Below are positions 39,064-50,605 of a stretch of DNA of 64,000 nucleotides, piece by piece. A program made the translations under genes and the position numbers. How positions within the stretch are numbered: position 1 is the first letter of the stretch; every line of letters begins with the position of its first letter. The notes below the pieces were generated by a model, which was given only the letters and a program-made list of their open reading frames with translations, ran no database searches and was not told the DNA's origin. This DNA is from Coenobita brevimanus (Eukaryota; Arthropoda; Malacostraca; Decapoda; Coenobitidae), in assembly GCA_032717465.1 (NCBI GenBank), contig CM064632.1, positions 27,417,814 through 27,481,813 on the forward strand, in the 5' to 3' direction.

Positions 39064-39250
39064 GATTGGGTCGAGGGGAGAGCCCGAGAGGAACGCCCGA
39101 CAGGAGGAAAGAAATATATAAGCAAATAAAGACATAAATTAACAAATAAGGAAATACAAAAATGAAGAAACAAACAAATAAATAAATGAACAAATAAGTA
39201 AATAAACAAATAAACAATAAATATACAAATAAATACATAAATAGAAAAAT
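39016..39250. repeat. (CA)n then AAATAAACAAAT-rich repeat
   Basis: (CA)n at 39016-39060. After a 50-bp spacer there are A-rich ACAAATAAATAA-type repeats to about 39245. Confidence 0.9.
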
Positions 39251-39352
39251 ACCTCTGCTGAGATGATGTCTACTGTCTTCCTGCCTCCTCCAGACGTTTT
39301 ATTTATCTCAAGGGAAACTTCTTGCAGTAAGGGGGTCAGTAAAGGCTATATA

Positions 39353-39703
39353 TAGGGCTGTCCATCAACAGAACTCAACTAGAAACTCAAGATGGCCGCA
39401 TCTTAGGTGTTGCGGGGACTGCTCAGTCTGCTGGTGAGGGCGTAGATGTGACAGTGTGAGCAGAAAATGAATAAATGGTGCAGGGCACAAAGGAGTCAAA
39501 AGGAAGGCAAGCAAAAACAGACCTATCGGTGCTTTATAGGCTGTTAATTATAATATAGGTAATAACCAGAGTAACTATTCTATGGGTCAAAGACAAGGAT
39601 AGGAAAGTAGGAAGGGTGATAACGTTGACTGTGCCGTCCCAGGAACATACGAGATAACACCCGGCGGAGTGCATGAGGAGCGTTATATATGGACCATCCT
39701 GTA
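39353..39703. mobile_element. Mite-B copy, diverged and longer
   Basis: The right end GCGTTATATATGGACCATCC then TGTA is identical to that of the copy at 35077-35287. The left end TAGGGCTGTCCATC is diverged. Inner blocks GTGTTGCGGGGACTGCTCAG and CTGTGCCGTCCCAGGAACAT match the inner part of the first copy. About 350 bp, non-coding. Confidence 0.65.
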
Positions 39704-40200
39704 CATGTCTTGCAGTGCGATGTCTCATAACCTGACAGTGGCATGGATATGAAAAAATACATCTTCTATTAGCAGTTAACCCTTTCATGGGAGGATCTAG
39801 TCTACTCTGAATATCACATTGGGTAATGATGGACGATTTTCCTCAGCTTAGGGCAGACCTCATGAAGTAAGTGGGCAGCCAAAATCCTCCAGTAAACCCC
39901 TTCGTCACCGGGAATCAGTTGTGTTTAATTCTGGCTAACTCCACACACCGTTATTCAGCCTGGGAGAACCTCGGGGTGAAAGTGTTAACCATTCATTATG
40001 TTAGCCTTACTTCCAAAGGTGATCTAAATTTGGCAGTATTGTACCCTTCCATCCATTTATCTATCACCCAATCCTTTTTGTACTACCAGGAGAGTAGGGA
40101 CCCCGGGCTAGTCTACTCAATCCAGATATTTAAGGCATAGGTGATCAACTTCCCTCAACAGCGTGTGGCATTATTTGAGCAACAAACCCCAATCACCCCT
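39704..40200. other. No recognisable feature
   Basis: The plus-strand frame at 39871-40140 (89 codons) shows no domain or repeat character. An exon cannot be excluded but nothing supports one. Confidence 0.4.
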
Positions 40201-40410
40201 CAGATGGCAATCTTCACAGGCTCCATCCAGTTGCAGCGCCTCAACCCACTAGATCACCAGGCGTCATATGGTTACACGTTTACTACCTAGCGTTTCCTGG
40301 GTTAGAGGAAACCATTTGACTTGTCACTCCATGTAGAAGCACCTGAAGACAGCACTACATCGTAATGAGTGGATTTTATCACGCAGACCTCCTAGTTGTG
40401 TGGGGAATTG
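40200..40410 (+). repeat. Rep-D fragment
   Basis: GAGGAAACCATTTGACTTGT, then CACTCCATGTAGAAGC, then AGACAGCACTACATCGTAAT and GAGTGG match the central and 3' part of Rep-D. Confidence 0.6.
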
Positions 40411-40642
40411 AAAAAAAAAAAATGCTTCGTGAAGGTTCACCTGTGAAAAATGGAAGAAAGAAAATGAAGTAAACAGGAAAATAGATTGCTCTGTAAACAA
40501 GAAGACTAATACTGTAAACAGCGGGAGCCTCGGGGTTAAGAGGAGAGCCGAGGTGAATGGTGAAAAGGCTGGCAGGGAGAAGAACAGAGTGGCTGAAAAA
40601 TAGTAGGGAACGTTATAAGAGAATGCGGATTACGGGGAAGAC

Positions 40643-40683
<41 letters not shown>

Positions 40684-41090
40684 TTTACGAGACATGTTTA
40701 GGAAAAGTTCAAGTTTTATGTGCCATTATTATGTTTCTGTCTCTAGAAGTATTTATGTTTCTGTCTCTAGAAGTATTAGTGTTACTGCGATGATGACAAA
40801 AGAAGAGTTTTGCCATCAGAGTTATTTCTTCCCTATGGGGAAATCTTTTTATTATGAACTTAGGATTACTACCACCACCACCACCACTACTACTACTACA
40901 ATTAGTTATTATTGTTGTTTTTTATTATTATTATTATTATACATCTGCGCGCCTAAGCGCAAGGGTGTTTGTGTCGGGTCCAATTTGCCTCTTTCTGTCT
41001 TTTTGTCTGCCTGCCTGCTTGTCTGTCTGTCTGTCTGTTTTGTCTGAGAACAAGATTACGGAAAAGCTAATGGCCAGACTTGCATGAAAC
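40411..41090. repeat. (GA)n, a 27-bp doublet and trinucleotide runs; no gene
   Basis: (GA)n at 40647-40677, a direct repeat of TATGTTTCTGTCTCTAGAAG (40729 and 40756), (ACC)n/(ACT)n at 40869-40899, (ATT)n at about 40920-40940 and TGTC-type repeats at 41018-41040. Confidence 0.8.
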
Positions 41091-41094
41091 TGAG

Positions 41095-41515
41095 GACCAT
41101 CAGAAGAACTGGTGATTAATATGGGGGCGAAATAGGTCACAGGTCAGACAGAATCAACTCAACAGTTCTGACCCGAGTTTGACTAAACTTGGCCAAAGGA
41201 CTGGTGGACAGGAAAGGGTGACGTGATTCAGTTTCGATAACAATCGTTGGGAGGTAAAGGTCGCAGGGCAAAGGCAAATGTCTGGCCTATAACTCACACT
41301 TTTGATTAGATTTTGATAAAACTTGGTGGACTAGTTTAAGGTTAGTCAAGGCTGGAATTATTCTATTCTCAGAACAATAAGTCAAAGGTCAAGGCCTCTG
41401 GGTTACGTCAACTTAACCACTCTCTATCCGATTTGAACTAAACTAGGTGGATGGGATAAGAGTCAGTTAAGGATGATGTAGTTTGATTCTGAGAGCAATC
41501 GGTCAAGGGTTCATG
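41095..41515. repeat. ~125-bp tandem repeat, three diverged units
   Basis: Each unit has a TTGAnTAAACTTGG-like block (near 41177, 41307 and 41430), a GGTGGA/GGACAGG step and a CAATnnGTCAAAGGTCAAGG-like block. Related, more diverged sequence occurs at 47020-47465 and on either side of the LINE at 53427-56480. Confidence 0.7.
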
Positions 41516-42194
41516 CACAGTGACGAATTACACTATGCACAGTGGATCAGAAGCAGAGAAAGAGTTTAAGTTCATCACGCCAAGTATTTTCCAACAATCA
41601 TTTTATTACCATGCAACAGAAAAACAAGTGTTCACTGACTGTGTGGACATCCACTAGCTAGACCGATTGTCCGACGAGGGTGCTGCACTTTCTAATGGCG
41701 TCTTGTTTTAGGATATTAAGTTGTGCAGGTGAGTGTTGTCGTCTCTCTCTCTCTCTCTCTCTCTGGTTTTATCCCTTGCAACAACAGCAGCTGAACAAAA
41801 TTCTGTTTGATATAATAACTCACTTAGCCCTCAGCTGCCTCGTTAAATAGTCCAATCTGTGTTTGTCTGGTCGTTTGATTCGCTCCGGCCTCGACTTTCA
41901 AAGTACACCTCGTTAATTAAAAAAAAAAAAAGTTAAATTTGACGACGAGAAATGGCAATCAGTGTGATGAAGTGAAATTTCAACTAATCTGATTAAGTTT
42001 CAGGTACAAATTTAACAACGACAAACTTCAGCCCACAAGAGGTTTGGAATCTATGAGGCGACATTCCATCCTTGCACGTGCTGAGTTCTAAATTAAGAAA
42101 GGAAATTTAAACTTATTTGAATACCGTGACATTCCAAAAGATTAAAAGATATTACAACTCCTCTATTTATTTTTCAGGTTATAAATGACGGCAA
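41516..42194. other. No gene; (CT)n at 41741-41763
   Basis: One short microsatellite and one poly-A run near 41919-41931. Nothing else recognised. Confidence 0.55.
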
Positions 42195-42290
42195 GAATAT
42201 GTTGTAAAATATCACCACATTCTCGCTATGTTGTAAAATATCACCACATTCTCCCTATATTGTAAAATATCACCACATTCTCAATACAGC
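42195..42290. repeat. 29-bp tandem repeat, three units
   Basis: TGTTGTAAAATATCACCACA then TTCTCGCTA is repeated three times. Confidence 0.9.
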
Positions 42291-42399
42291 TGGTACTGTT
42301 GGTTAGGGAGAACAGGTCATGATGCTTTATGGGCAGAAATGGAAGCTTAAGTCTTTCAGTAATAAGTCTTGTATTTTGCTTTACTAACGCCAAATTTTC

Positions 42400-43465
42400 T
42401 TCAATTCACAGTGAATCTTAAGAGCCTAAATGTGCTGAGAGAAGACGTGAAAAACACGTAAAAAAAAAAAAAAAAAAAAAAAACTGAAAGAGAAACTATA
42501 ATGAAGAAATGAGTCCAAGTAAATCAGACCAAAGTTGACAGTCACTATGAAATACAAAATAAAGCCAAACTTAACTTACTGTGAAGAAATTACTTTTAAA
42601 AAAGATATTCAAACCCAAAATATATTTCAATGATGAGTGTTTTGAAGGCCTATCTCTACAAACCATTTTTCATTTTCAGAAGATGAAGAAAGGAAGGATA
42701 AAACAAATTGATAAAAAAAAAAAACATTACAGGTATCCTCCATTCATTACAAATCATTAACAGTTGGACCTGAATTGCTGTAGGCTGAAGTAGAAAAAAG
42801 AAACCAGTTTCTTAAACCGAAGTAAAGAGAATCTTAAAAGTTGCTATGGAGGAAATGGAAGTATAAAGGGCAGTAAAGAGTAGAAAATAAATTACTAATA
42901 AGCCGAAATGGAAAAATATCAAAGAAAAATACGGCAGAAATTCAAGAAACTGAAAAAAAAAAAAAAAAAAAAAAAGCTGAAGTTATGAGAAGAAAGAAGA
43001 AGAAAAAAAAAGAGAGAAGCTAAGAGGATACGAATTAAATGTAGATTAAAATAATGTTTTAAAAAAGACAGAGGTAAAGAAGAAGAAACAAGAGATGACG
43101 GAGGTTTAAGGCGAAAACATAAAAAGAGAAAAATTTACAGATAAGAAATGAAACTAGAAATGGGTTAGCATGAGGAAATAAAACAACACAAGAGGCCAGA
43201 CTGAAAGAATAGCATTTATAAGGTAAAAAAAAAAAAATCAGTGTTACAAGAGTAGCAAAGGCTGCAAGAAAAAAAAAAGTATGGGCCTATTTGAAAAACT
43301 GAAACGTAAGATTTGAAAATGGAGAAAAAAAAGTGAAAATCGAGGAAAGATTGAAAGTTGGTAAAATAATTATAGAAAAAAAAAAAAAAAAGAAATAAAT
43401 GCAAGGAACTGAAAGCATGACAAAGGCTAAAGTTGAGAGAGAGAGAGGGAGAGAGAGAGAGAATT
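42400..43465. repeat. A-rich, purine-rich region (~1 kb)
   Basis: Many A runs (about 42460-42483, 42711-42724, 42954-42975, 43376-43391) and GAA-rich DNA, ending in (GA)n at 43434-43461. No coding signature. Confidence 0.85.
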
Positions 43466-43594
43466 ATAGGAAAGTTGACATTTTAGAGACAACACTTTAG
43501 GAAAGAATTAAAACAGAAAATGTATTTAAAAATGGCTGAAAACTAAGGAGAAAAGTTTTTAACAGATGAAAGCGGCTAAATTATTCCAAAGACT

Positions 43595-43675
43595 AAATTT
43601 TAAATACGTGAGAGTGGTAATATCATCCCATTTTAAATACGTGAGAGTGGTAATATTATCCCAATTCAAATAACC
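43595..43675. repeat. Direct repeat, two units of about 38 bp
   Basis: TTTTAAATACGTGAGAGTGG then TAATATCATCCCA occurs twice. Confidence 0.85.
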
Positions 43676-43777
43676 TTTTAACTTACATTACCGTTCTCTT
43701 TGTGACACCTAATTAGTTTCCACTGGCTGGGTTTTTTTTTTTCTCCCCCCCCCCCTAGTTATTTAGCGACATGAGAA

Positions 43778-43780
<3 letters not shown>

Positions 43781-43833
<53 letters not shown>
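43781..43833. repeat. (CT)n microsatellite
   Basis: About 52 bp of CT. A C run lies just before it at 43745-43754. Confidence 0.95.
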
Positions 43834-43836
<3 letters not shown>

Positions 43837-43951
43837 GCAATTTTTCATTCGTGTCTGTGTTTGGGGAGGATCATTTAGGTTTCATAACTGTGCGTTCGAC
43901 AGTCCTGAGGCTCCGATTTTTCTCGACCTATGACCGAATAGCTCTCCTAGC

Positions 43952-44166
43952 TATACTCTTTTTACTTTAAATTGGCCTAAATTTTAGTTTTTTTCAGCTT
44001 ATTTCAGGTAGCCCAGTGGCAGAATAAGATACTGCTGTGGCTCTACACCCTTTTCACATCACTTTTTCTTCGGTAGCACCATATTATATTATTAATCTAT
44101 TGTTACAACTCATCATTAAAGATAGAGATATGACAATTTTTGGACAGGCCAGAGTAAAGTGAGTAG
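43952..44166. mobile_element. Mite-C copy
   Basis: The left end is TATACTCTTTTTACTTTAAA then TTGGCC. The right end has GGCCAGAGTAAAGTGAGTAG. Internal blocks match other Mite-C copies in reverse orientation (CTACACCCTTTTCACATCAC). Confidence 0.75.
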
Positions 44167-44398
44167 AGAACATTAATTTCCTGGTATTAAATCCGTCTAT
44201 TCGATTTTATTCACCTTAAAGAAGAAGTGAGGAAATGGAGGGTTTAAGGGTAACTTTTTCAAAATTCGACAGGTGTGTTTCCTGAATTCATTACAATCGT
44301 CTTACAGTAGAGTAGCAGGAATGAGCTTATACAAAATTCACCTTAATGAAGAGTTGATAGAATCGGGGTGTATCATTTGGGTCTCGTGTTAAGCGTGT

Positions 44399-44618
44399 TA
44401 TACTCCTTTCACTTTAGCTTGATTCTGACTTTTGTTCTTTTGCAAACTTATTTCACAAAGCTTACTGGCGGAATCAAGGCAACTCTGCGTCTCCATATCA
44501 GTCTCATTGAACTTCTTCGTTACTAGCATCGTATTCCAGTGTTCAACTATTGCTACGCACAGGATTCAAGGTGGAGAGAGAGGCCAATTTTAATCCATGT
44601 TGGAGTAAAGGGAGTATA
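44399..44618. mobile_element. Mite-C copy with both ends
   Basis: The left end is TATACTCCTTTCACTTTAGC and the right end TTGGAGTAAAGGGAGTATA. About 220 bp, in the same orientation as the copy at 43952. Confidence 0.8.
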
Positions 44619-44676
44619 GTGATGTTCTGAGGCTCTGACAGGACCCAACCCATCTCCCGTCAGATCGATACTCTAG

Positions 44677-44885
44677 CCTATATTCTAGGTGCGAGTTACA
44701 TTGGAGGTTTCCCTGCTTTCTCCCTTAGCGGTTTATTTCGTATCCTCCCCCTTAGCTTTCCCTTGTATGTTATCTCTATCGTTTCCATATTGACAAAGTT
44801 TATATCAACTGCATATGAGGATACAAAGAATTAATGTATGGGTTAATCGCTAAGGAAATGTGTTACAAATCTCAAGTGGCTATTT
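44677..44885. mobile_element. Mite-A copy, diverged
   Basis: The left end runs TATTCTAGGTGCGAG, then TCTCCCTTAGCGGTTTATTT. The right end has GGTTAATCGCTAAGGAAATG then TGTTACAAATCTC. It follows two Mite-C copies. Confidence 0.65.
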
Positions 44886-45105
44886 AGAGCATGAACGTGG
44901 TCTTTCAGATACTGTTTCCAGAGAAACGTAACCTAACCTGACCTTACTTAATCACAGAACCTTAACTATTTTTGTATGTCTTTATTTATTTATTTACTTT
45001 TCTATTTTTGTTTTTGTTTTTTGTTTTTGGTTATTGCAAAACATATCTGATTTACCCAATTATCCACGCACTGAATAGCTGAATAATACTGCCTGAAAGT
45101 AGCAG
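44886..45105. other. No recognisable feature
   Basis: T-rich at 44980-45030. Nothing recognised. Confidence 0.5.
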
Positions 45106-45126
45106 ACTACTACTACTACTACTACT

Positions 45127-45162
<36 letters not shown>

Positions 45163-45360
45163 GAAGAAGAAGAAGAAGAAGAAGAAGAAAAAGAAGAAGA
45201 AGAAGATGATGATGATGAAGAAGAAGAAGAAGAAGAAATGAAAGAAAGAAAGAAAAAGAAGAAAAAAAACGAAGAAGGAGGAGGAGAAAGAGAAGGGGAA
45301 GAAGGAGAAAGATAAGAACAAGAAGATGAAGAAGAAGAAACAGAAGATGAAAATAATCAT
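45106..45360. repeat. (ACT)n, (AAT)n, (GAA)n compound repeat
   Basis: (ACT)n near 45106-45127, (AAT)n to 45159, then (GAA)n-rich purine DNA to about 45355. Lysine, glutamate or phenylalanine-only frames are artefacts. Confidence 0.95.
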
Positions 45361-45554
45361 GATAATGGTGATAATGAAGCTCAGCTATAAAGAAAAATTA
45401 TTTAAAAAGTGTACGTGTGATTATTTCTATGAAGTGAAGACAGGATTCCACGGGCGTAAATGTTGACTGAATGAGTGTGTGACCCATTTCACTCAAGATG
45501 GTGCTGAGTAGTTCTCTCTCTCTACTGTTTGCCTGGCTTCCTGGACCATACCTC

Positions 45555-45750
45555 ACGATGATGATGATGATGATGACAATGACAGTGAAGATAAGGATTA
45601 TGATGATGATGATGATGATGAGATGATGACCGTGATGGTTATGACAATGACGACGATAGTAATACTAATACTGATGATGGAGATGATGAGATGATGGCGG
45701 TGATAGTGACAGATAGTGCTAGTGATGATGATGATCATCATCATGATTAA
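45555..45750. repeat. GATGAT-rich repeat
   Basis: Several (GAT)n runs with interruptions. 45361-45554 and 45751-46154 hold nothing recognised. Confidence 0.85.
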
Positions 45751-46154
45751 AGTACTAAGAAGTAGCAAGTCAATCTTTGCTCCCAATCATGTTTTCCATG
45801 ACAAAAAATACTGGCATCCACTGTCTTACCTTTATTCTTGCTAAAACCACACCATCTCATTCAACTTACGAGACACCCCTGTACAGAAGGGAGTTTAAAT
45901 TCTATGTGACCCCTTCAATTGGAAAAAATGAATAAAAATCCTTCTAGAATCGTTTGTAATAAAAAAAAATCGAACTGATGGAGCTAGGCTTGAAAAAATC
46001 TGATGTTAAAAACAATACCGCAGCAGAGTTCAACTAAAGGGTTGGAACATTGAATGATGGCAACTGAAACACCACACAAATATTTAACTAGCTTCTGAGT
46101 CCGTCACAGTACATCACCAACACGTGTTAGCAGTGAATTATGATGATACACTTT

Positions 46155-46372
46155 CGCTCGTATTCTGGTAGAGTGAGGAGACTTGCTATCATCTCTTTCT
46201 TGGAGATTTATTTTCCATGTTACAACTTACCACTCTCTTCTTTCATATTTACTCCTTTGTATTATCGACACAGATTGCGTAGATAAAAGCAATAATTATA
46301 ATGACACACGTGGGAATAAATCGGTGAGGAAAAGGTGTTACGGAGCTTCCCCACCCCATAAGAATACTGGCC
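46155..46372. mobile_element. Mite-A copy
   Basis: The left end is CGCTCGTATTCTGGTAGAGT then GAGGAGACTTGC. The right end is GAATAAATCGGTGAGGAAAA then GGTGTTACGGAGCTTCC and AAGAATACTGGCC. The right end is very close to the family consensus. Confidence 0.75.
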
Positions 46373-46636
46373 TGTATCACTTCGGGTGTACTCTATCATT
46401 AATTCCTCTACATTTTCCCCCTCTGTTTCTGATTCTTGAGATTATCACTCCAGGTACTGGTGAGCAAAAGGGTTGGCACTGATACCCATACACTCAGCAT
46501 TTAAAAGATGCGGTGATTAAGTAAATGAATGTGTGAAAGTACTAAATGGAAGGTGAGCAAACGAGGACATAAAGAAGGGATCTAAATGGATGGATAGTAG
46601 GCACTGAGACATAAGATAACGACTGAACACCTTTTT

Positions 46637-46639
<3 letters not shown>

Positions 46640-46710
<71 letters not shown>

Positions 46711-46722
46711 CTCTCTCTCTGT
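46640..46722. repeat. (CT)n and (TCTA)n microsatellites
   Basis: (CT)n at 46640-46674 followed by TATC repeats to about 46710 and a short CT run. 46373-46639 holds nothing recognised. Confidence 0.95.
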
Positions 46723-47019
46723 AAAAACAGCCTCCACAATATACAATCACAACATATGGTATTCGTCAGCATCAAAATAAAATCGCTGATAATAACACTA
46801 TAATACCAGATGTGCAATGTCTTCCTGTACATTCCAAGACAACAAGGAGACTGCATGACTTGGCCTGCGGTATGCCGATTTGAAAGAATGTCAACATATG
46901 TTACTCCGATATATATGAAACGTTCGCTGAGAACTCTGGCCCCAAGGGTCGCTTGGTATGCCTCTGCCAAGCCTTGTGCACGGACTGGCAGGGTTCCTTG
47001 TGGGCTGGAATGAGACTAA
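46723..47019. other. No recognisable feature
   Basis: Short frames of about 67-89 codons on both strands show no domain. Confidence 0.45.
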
Positions 47020-47465
47020 AGATAAAATAAGTCGATCCCATATTACAATGACCATTGACTCCTTGACCTTGCTGACCTAATTATGTTCACTGTCCCTTCT
47101 TCCTGTATCACTGACAAAAGTCTGGTCGAAATTCGTCGAGAGGTTCAGGAGATACCGCACCTACAAGGATAAATTAAGTCGAATGATCCTGGCCTTTGAC
47201 CCCCTTGACCTTGCTGATCTAATCAGTTCATCGTGACTTCATACTGTATCACTGATAATAGTTTGGTCGAAATCTGTCCGGAGGTTCAAGAGATATTGTC
47301 CCCACAAGAATAAACTAAGTCGACCCCATACAAGCTTGACCTGTGATTCCTTGATCTAGCCGACCTGATCAGTTCAGCATCTCATATTACATCACTGACA
47401 AAAGTTCGGTGGAAATCCGTAGATGGGTTCAGGAGATATCGTTCCCAGAAAAGTGTTCTGGACAC
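47020..47465. repeat. ~140-bp tandem repeat, three diverged units
   Basis: Units share ATAAAnTAAGTCGA, TTGACCTTGCTGAnCTAATn and ATCACTGAnAAnAGTnTGGTnGAAATC blocks (n, variable), then GAGGTTCAGGAGATA. The run closes with GACACATGCACTGACGAACA and a short inverted repeat near 47500-47520. Confidence 0.75.
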
Positions 47466-47629
47466 ATGCACTGACGAACAGACCAGTCACTTAATACCTC
47501 CTCCACCATAAGAAGGTGCAGGCATAAAGAGGTTACTATCCCGATGTAAAGGCCACAGATCGCATTGGTGGTACATACGAAGGGGTTATGTCCCAGGACA
47601 CACTCAACAGAAGCAGTAGTACTCGAAGT

Positions 47630-48115
47630 ATAGTTAGTGGATGGGAGCCCATTCTACATGCACTGATATATAAAAATGATATTTGCCTTCCTTCCCCTAT
47701 TTTTGTATCCTTTTTAAGTTCTGAAGGAGGACTAACCCCCTTAAAAATAAGTGAATATTTTTACACAGTGGAAGACTTGAGCAATACGACCTGACCTGAG
47801 AAGTTTCGTTGAAATCTATATGCTCGCTTTCCAATATTTGACTGTTTTCATTTTGGGGAGGGGAGCTGACCCCCCCAAAGAATTACTGAGAGTCACTCCC
47901 CAAATATCGAATTACGGATGACAGCCCATTGCACATGTACTACGAAAACAAAGCTATATCTGCCCTCCTTTCACTATTTCTGACAATTTTTAATTTGGTT
48001 GGGGGAGTTGACCCCCCTTAAAAATCACTGTTGGAAAACTGTACACAGTGGAAGACCTTCGGAGTAACCAGAAGAACTCATCTGGGAAGTGTCATTCAAA
48101 TCCATCAAAACAGCC
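47630..48115. repeat. ~287-bp direct repeat, two diverged units
   Basis: Paired blocks: GAGCCCATTCTACATGCACT with CAGCCCATTGCACATGTACT, and TTACACAGTGGAAGACTTGA with GTACACAGTGGAAGACCTTC. Confidence 0.75.
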
Positions 48116-48719
48116 TTGGAGTAGTTAATGTACAAACACAGACAGATAGACACAGACAGGCTAAATATCACGCAACGGTATACGACGAGCTGCCGTAAAT
48201 GGTGCCAACCTGCTTCAGGGGATTTATAAAAACAAACACTGGCGGGGGTGGCAGGGGACCTAACTCCACCTACAATCCAGCCAGCCATTTTTTACGACAA
48301 AGCATTAACGAGTGTTGTTAATTCTGGCATCAACGGCAGTGCCCGGCCTCATCCCAGTCCACAAACTATCACCAACAACACAATGGCGGAAATCACAGTG
48401 TACGCAAAATTTCCCTCCCTCTCAATGCTTTTTAATGGGTCTCTTTTTCAGTGATGCTGCCAGATAACAATGTCCTCTATCATCCCCTGCACATTACCTC
48501 GCACCCAAAACAAATGTGCCACTCTTACTCGCATGCAAATTACCTGTCCGGCAGAGCAGAGGAAAATTTGGTGGTTGGCCTTTTACTTTTTTTTTTTTTT
48601 TTTTAATGGCACTTTTTACCAGGTATATCGTGCCCAGATCTGGCTTCAATGATGACTATATCCTGTTCATTTTAAGTATAAAAATGCAGTTATCACCATC
48701 ATGTATGCTGTGTTATAAC
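48116..48719. other. No recognisable feature
   Basis: A T run at 48588-48605. The frames here show no domain. Confidence 0.45.
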
Positions 48720-48900
48720 AACTGATTAACACCATAATATGATGCTAATCACGAAGAAGTGTTATGGAAAACATGTGGAGCTGCAGCATGGATTAATTCT
48801 GTCATTCAAATGCAAAAGAAAAAAAAACTAGCCGACATTTTAAGATGAACAAACAACAGTCACAATGAAGTGTCATGGAAAAGCTGCACTAATTTCTTCT
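48720..48900 (+). mobile_element. Mite-C internal fragment
   Basis: CATAATATGATGCTAATCAC then GAAGAAGTGTTATGGAAAAC and TGTGGAGC match the Mite-C interior. The terminal repeats are not evident. Confidence 0.5.
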
Positions 48901-50160
48901 CCCACTGAGTCGCAGGAAATAGGCAGCGAAAGGATGAAACTCTCCGTTATGTTGAGGTGAACGAACTACAGGAAGCACCACGAACATCAAAGACCATGTT
49001 TGACAATTTCTACTCAGGTCGTCAGATGCTAGGAAAAGTAGGCTATTTATCAGAAACCCTGACTTCTTTTTTCTAGGTAAAGAAGCCTCCATACCATTTA
49101 ATTAGTATCACAAATCACACTTTTTTATTTTCTGTCTTACTATTAACTCTAAGCTGACCGAAGTGCTTGGTACAAGATACAGAAATAAACTCATTAGCTA
49201 GAGGTGGCGGGGAAAGTCGACGAGAAGACATCATGACCACTGTTCCATCGCTTTTCATCCCACTTTGCCCTTTCCATTCCCATTCCCATCCCATTCTCCC
49301 AGTTTCCAATCCATGCAATCCCCTCTTTCCAATCATAACTCTGAACAACTCTGTCTCCCTCCCTCGCAAATCCTCTCTCACTCTGACCCGAGATTCTCCC
49401 TAACCCATCGTTCCATCCTGTGCTCTGCTTTATGCAGCTCAGTTTAATCTTACTTTTAAAACCTTTACTACCATTTATCTGTGTTTACGTTATTCTGACT
49501 ACGATAAGACGGTCTCTTCCTGCCTTAGGGATTCGTCTGGCAGTGAAATGATTTAAAACGGTGTCTACTTTCCCCTTCAGTTCCATGACGTCTTGTGTAT
49601 TTACTTTTCACTGCCACAGACGATTTATTCAGTCCAAATGTTTCATGCAATCTTTATATACCCCTTATAAAACGATAATGGCTTTTTATATGCGGAGGGA
49701 CATCTCTGGGACCGGCTCCGTCAGTCAGTAACACCCTAAAGATTTTCACGTGGAAGGTGCCTCAATCTAGTGAAGATCATGATGGTGCTTCACTGTAACT
49801 ATCTTGATTTTTCTTTGTTACTTTTTTTTTATTATTTCTACAGCCAGATGAAGAAAACCCATGTAAACAAGGGGTTAATAAAGACTACATCTGATCTCTT
49901 CAGCTCGATGGATCAAAAAAAAAAAAAAAATGACATTAAACGAAAATATAATCCATCATCGAAGTGGAAGCGTTGTTCCCTTCACTCCGATGACGTACCT
50001 TTCAATGACTCTTGCTGCCTTTAGATAATATATACTGGGTCAAGGAAAATTATCGAGGTGGAGCGATCAAATATTGCCTTCCCTCTACACTAACAAAACC
50101 GTCTGTCGTCTGCTTCAGTAAAAGAGCCTAATGGAAATGCTCGTCCATGAGATGATTAAT
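48901..50160. other. No gene; fragments of a CCCTTCAGTCC-type dispersed repeat
   Basis: Blocks CCCCTTCAGTTCCATGACGT (49574) and CCCTTCACTCCGATGACGTA (49978) resemble one inside the tandem duplication (35385). GGGGTTAATAAAGACTACAT (49881) resembles GGGGTTAATGAAGGCTGTAT (35640). Decayed copies of one unnamed element are likely. A poly-A run lies at 49917-49930. Confidence 0.45.
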
Positions 50161-50164
50161 GGTC

Positions 50165-50290
50165 ACGGATAAACACTCCCAGGCTCCTACGACTCACCCT
50201 CAGCTGAATAAAATCATCCGGCGTTACCTGGCATGAAATACTGAAGACATGACCATTAGAGAGTTAGTTCAGCAGTGATGCTTTTCTTTT
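50165..50290 (+). repeat. Rep-E copy
   Basis: CCCAGGCTCCTACGACTCAC, then CAGCTGAATAAAATCATCCG and GCGTTACCTGGCATGAAATA. Confidence 0.6.
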
Positions 50291-50485
50291 TCCAACCCAT
50301 TTAACTGTTTTATACAAGGACGTCCTTTGGTGGTTTACTCTTGCTGATAACAAATGATTTCATTTAACTTGACAGCCAATTGGTGGTGAAGGAACAACAT
50401 AGGTTGTATCTATCCTCCCCCCTCCCTTGTTTCGAAAGATTTCTCCTAAACATAACACAATTGTTTGGTGCAGTGCTTCCTAAAC

Positions 50486-50605
50486 TATACTCCTTTTACT
50501 CTAACCTGAACTAACATTGTCACCTCTCCAACTAGATTGCTGAACTATAACAAGAGACTGATACGAGATTATGAGCCTAAATCATGAAGAAAGGCTATGC
50601 AACTT
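50486..50605 (+). mobile_element. Mite-C left half
   Basis: The left end TATACTCCTTTTACTCTAAC is identical to the copy at 21496. It is followed by the Mite-C interior as far as CATGAAGAAAGGCTATGCAA, then unrelated sequence. Confidence 0.7.
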
